Positions 23,227 through 25,159 of a DNA stretch of 25,159 nt are shown one piece after another. The notes under the pieces were generated by a model that saw nothing but the letters and a program-made list of their open reading frames with translations, was not told where the DNA came from and ran no database searches. Position numbers and translations under genes: made by a program. The stretch comes from Pseudomonadota bacterium. Lineage in GTDB: Bacteria; Pseudomonadota; Alphaproteobacteria; Sphingomonadales; Sphingomonadaceae. Where the stretch lies: the NCBI GenBank assembly GCA_030271565.1, contig JARXKR010000010.1, positions 1 through 25,159 of the forward strand. The letters are read 5' to 3'. The stretch's first letter is position 1; each line of letters opens with the position of its first letter.

Positions 23227-23718
23227 GCGAGTGCGCGGATCGAAGCCGTAACGGTTGGTTCCAGCGCTTCCCGGTAACAGCGCGAGCATTACGCTGGCAA
23301 GGTTCGCCAAGATCACCAGCCAGTCGATCAACCAGGTCCAGGCATCAAAACCGAGCCGTGCATCCATTCCCCAGGCGGTCGAAATTGCAGCGCGGGCCAG
23401 CCAGATCGCGAAGCCCAGCACCGCGAGCCACACCCACGCCCCGCTGCGCCCGCTGTCATGATATCGCCGGACCAATAGAGCCGGCAGGGGCAGGGCAAGC
23501 AGCACCGTCGCCGCGTTACCAATCAGCATGTGGGCATCATGCGCCAAGGTCAGCCCGGTAGCGAACGACAAGGGCACCGTGAGCATCAGGCAGGCGAACA
23601 GGTAGCCGATCAGTTCGCTGCGGGTCGAACGCCCGGCGAACACAAAGCTGCGGCGGACCGTTTGCCACAAACCGCTCGGCACCGCAGTGGAAAGACTGTC
23701 AGTCAAATTCCCACGCAC
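23176..23718 (-). CDS. DUF805 family membrane protein
   Basis: 180 residues with about four membrane helices (about 36-58, 64-84, 95-116, 128-150). Family marks are FVFAGRSTRSELIGYLF at 26-42, LLVRRYHDSGRSGAW at 81-95 and SAGTNRYGFDPR at 151-162, all standard for DUF805. Function of the family is not established. The start is taken as GTG at 23718, which overlaps the last 20 bp of amt; a TTG at 23706 with GGGA nearby is an alternative. The 17 residues after the conserved GFDPR run antisense into the hydrolase gene, giving a 51-bp convergent overlap. Confidence 0.88.
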   Translation of the reverse strand: MRGNLTDSLSTAVPSGLWQTVRRSFVFAGRSTRSELIGYLFACLMLTVPLSFATGLTLAHDAHMLIGNAATVLLALPLPALLVRRYHDSGRSGAWVWLAVLGFAIWLARAAISTAWGMDARLGFDAWTWLIDWLVILANLASVMLALLPGSAGTNRYGFDPRTRLNRRGQEFADLGNGDG

Positions 23719-25021
23719 GCTCGCCGTGGCTGGCCAGGTCGAGCCCTTCGCGCTCGTCGTCTTCGCTTACCCGCATCGGCACGACCAGGCTGACCAGCAC
23801 CGCCAGCACTGCCGTGGCGATCGCCGAGTACAATGCGACTGCGCCAACCCCGACCAGCTGGCCGAAGAACTGCTGCAGCATCGTCACGCCTTCATCATAG
23901 CCGACACCGCCAAGCGTGGGCGAGAGAAACACCGCGAGCAACACAGAACCGGTCATCCCGCCCATGCCGTGGACGGCAAACACATCGAGCGAATCGTCGA
24001 TAGCCAGCTTTTGCTTGATCAGCTGGATCATCGGGAAGCAGACCAGTGCAGCCGCCACGCCGAACACGATTGCCGCGCCGGGTGAGACGAACATCGCCGC
24101 CGGGGTAATCGTAGCCAGCCCGGCGATCGCGCCGGTGGCGAAACCGATCCCGGTTGGCTTGCCGACCTTGAATTTCTCAAGCGCCAGCCAGACCAGCGCC
24201 GCCACGCTCGCGCCGAGCTGGGTGTTGAGGATCGCGGTCGAGGCGTTGTCATCGGCCGAGAGCGCCGAACCCCCGTTGAAGCCGAACCAGCCGACCCACA
24301 GCAAGCCCGCGCCAAGCATCGCCAGCGCCGGGCTGTGCGGCATCATCAATTGCTTGGGAAAACCACTGCGTTTGCCGACCAGCAGCGCTGCGACCAGCGC
24401 CGAGACCCCGGCGGTGGTGTGCACCACGATCCCGCCAGCGAAATCCTTGGTTCCCATTGTCGAGGCGAGCCAACCGTCGCCCCAGATCCAGTGCGCCACC
24501 GGGGCATAGACCACCAGGCTCCACAACGCGCAGAAGGTCACCACCCAGCCAAACCGGGCTCGTTCTACCCATGCGCCAATCATCAGCGCTGGGGTGATCG
24601 CCGCGAAAGTCAGCTGGAACAGCGCGAAACTGCGCTCGCTAATCGCAGTATCGCCGCGCAACAGATCAATCGTGTCATTAAGCATCCAGGTATTGCCGGT
24701 GCCGATCCAGCCGTTGGTCGGATCGCCGAACGCCAGCCGGTACCCGGCCACGATCCACAGCAGCGAAACCACCGCCACGACCGCGCCGACCTGGACCATC
24801 ACCGAGAGGAAATTGCGGGTCCGCACCAGCCCGCCGTAAAACAGCGACAAGCCGGGTATCGCCATGAGCAATACCAGCGCCGAGCACACCAGCACCCAGG
24901 CATTGTCGCCCGTATCGAGCGCACCGCCAGTTATGGCTGCGGTATCGGGTGCTTGTGCCCACACGGCTGCAGGAATCAGGCCGGCAGTAGCGCCAAGGGC
25001 CAGGGCCGCGAACTTGCGCAT
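23699..25021 (-). CDS. amt: Ammonium transporter
   Basis: 440 residues. A signal peptide (RKFAALALGATAGLIPAAVWA) and an 11-helix Amt/Rh channel. Gate residue F61 is in LSLFYGGLVRTRN. The conserved D193 and first pore histidine H201 lie in TKDFAGGIVVHTTAG, and the second pore histidine H351 in DVFAVHGMGG, together the twin-His pair. W245 and the block WVGWFGFNGGSALS are typical. It conducts ammonium/ammonia across the inner membrane. The start is the ATG at 25021 with GGGGAG 6 nt upstream; a longer frame to 25120 is leader. The usual partner glnK/glnB is not downstream; a DUF805 gene is, overlapping by 20 bp. A glnK could lie beyond the right edge. Confidence 0.96.
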   Translation of the reverse strand: MRKFAALALGATAGLIPAAVWAQAPDTAAITGGALDTGDNAWVLVCSALVLLMAIPGLSLFYGGLVRTRNFLSVMVQVGAVVAVVSLLWIVAGYRLAFGDPTNGWIGTGNTWMLNDTIDLLRGDTAISERSFALFQLTFAAITPALMIGAWVERARFGWVVTFCALWSLVVYAPVAHWIWGDGWLASTMGTKDFAGGIVVHTTAGVSALVAALLVGKRSGFPKQLMMPHSPALAMLGAGLLWVGWFGFNGGSALSADDNASTAILNTQLGASVAALVWLALEKFKVGKPTGIGFATGAIAGLATITPAAMFVSPGAAIVFGVAAALVCFPMIQLIKQKLAIDDSLDVFAVHGMGGMTGSVLLAVFLSPTLGGVGYDEGVTMLQQFFGQLVGVGAVALYSAIATAVLAVLVSLVVPMRVSEDDEREGLDLASHGERAWEFD

Positions 25022-25108
25022 TGATATCTCCCCACACGCACACGGCCATTCAGCCCGCATGCGAATCTCCGCTCGGGGCTTAGAGCAACGATTGCAATTG
25101 GGGCAAGC

Positions 25109-25121
25109 TGTGCTGCGCACA
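25109..25121. promoter_or_regulatory. Inverted repeat upstream of amt
   Basis: TGTGC-TGC-GCACA is a perfect 5-3-5 inverted repeat, 87 bp upstream of the amt start, in the position of an activator site. amt genes are commonly under nitrogen (NtrC) control, but no clear sigma-54 promoter was found in the visible leader, so the link is speculative. Confidence 0.3.
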
Positions 25122-25159
25122 CATGTTGCGAGCCGGGACGGTTATCCGCGCAATTGCTA

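Noticed and set aside
25022..25120. N-terminal extension of Amt with several cysteines
   Set aside because: The ATG at 25021 has an ideal ribosome binding site and begins a proper signal peptide; the extension is leader sequence.
25022..25159. Sigma-54 promoter for amt
   Set aside because: No GG-N10-GC pair with the expected surrounding bases was found in the visible 138 bp.

Overview
The window looks like ordinary chromosome from a GC-rich alphaproteobacterium, most likely of the order Sphingomonadales. The inference rests on four things: an RNase E with a long acidic insertion in its S1 domain and a C-terminal Gly-Trp-Trp tail; an sdhB that stands apart from the other succinate dehydrogenase genes; many tightly overlapping genes; and a TonB-dependent receptor. 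I see no rRNA, tRNA, CRISPR array, insertion sequence or prophage. No species is claimed.

Left part (1-7987, all minus strand): in transcription order, a LuxR-type DNA-binding protein with a C-terminal membrane anchor overlaps a multi-pass membrane protein by ATGA. A tight cluster of sdhB, a PaaI-like hotdog thioesterase and a ZapE/AFG1 ATPase follows. After it come a TonB-dependent receptor, a pirin, and a CHASE2 membrane sensor with a degenerate GGDEF-like domain that runs off the left edge.

Middle (8252-14960): on the plus strand lie a secreted TPR protein with two CxxxC pairs, a single-CxxCH cytochrome and a METTL7-like methyltransferase. A metallo-beta-lactamase-fold hydrolase converges on them, and its stop codon overlaps that of the methyltransferase. 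Upstream of it on the minus strand is rne (RNase E), with a very strong terminator behind it and a structured leader in front.

Right part: amiC-type amidase and mrcA (PBP1A) form a peptidoglycan pair, followed on the same strand by a secreted peroxiredoxin and prfB (RF2, no programmed frameshift). Next comes a coupled trio: a lipobox-bearing methyltransferase, a nitronate-monooxygenase-like flavoprotein with a four-cysteine tail, and an alpha/beta hydrolase. A minus-strand pair, amt and a DUF805 membrane protein, converges on the trio with a 51-bp overlap.

The items most worth a second look are the rne leader with its hairpin inside the first codons, the tail-anchored LuxR protein with its membrane partner and a 12-bp palindrome, the TPR/cytochrome pair, the methyltransferase that appears to be exported as a lipoprotein, and the cysteine cluster of the nitronate-monooxygenase-like protein. 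Nothing here proves a new system; these are candidates.
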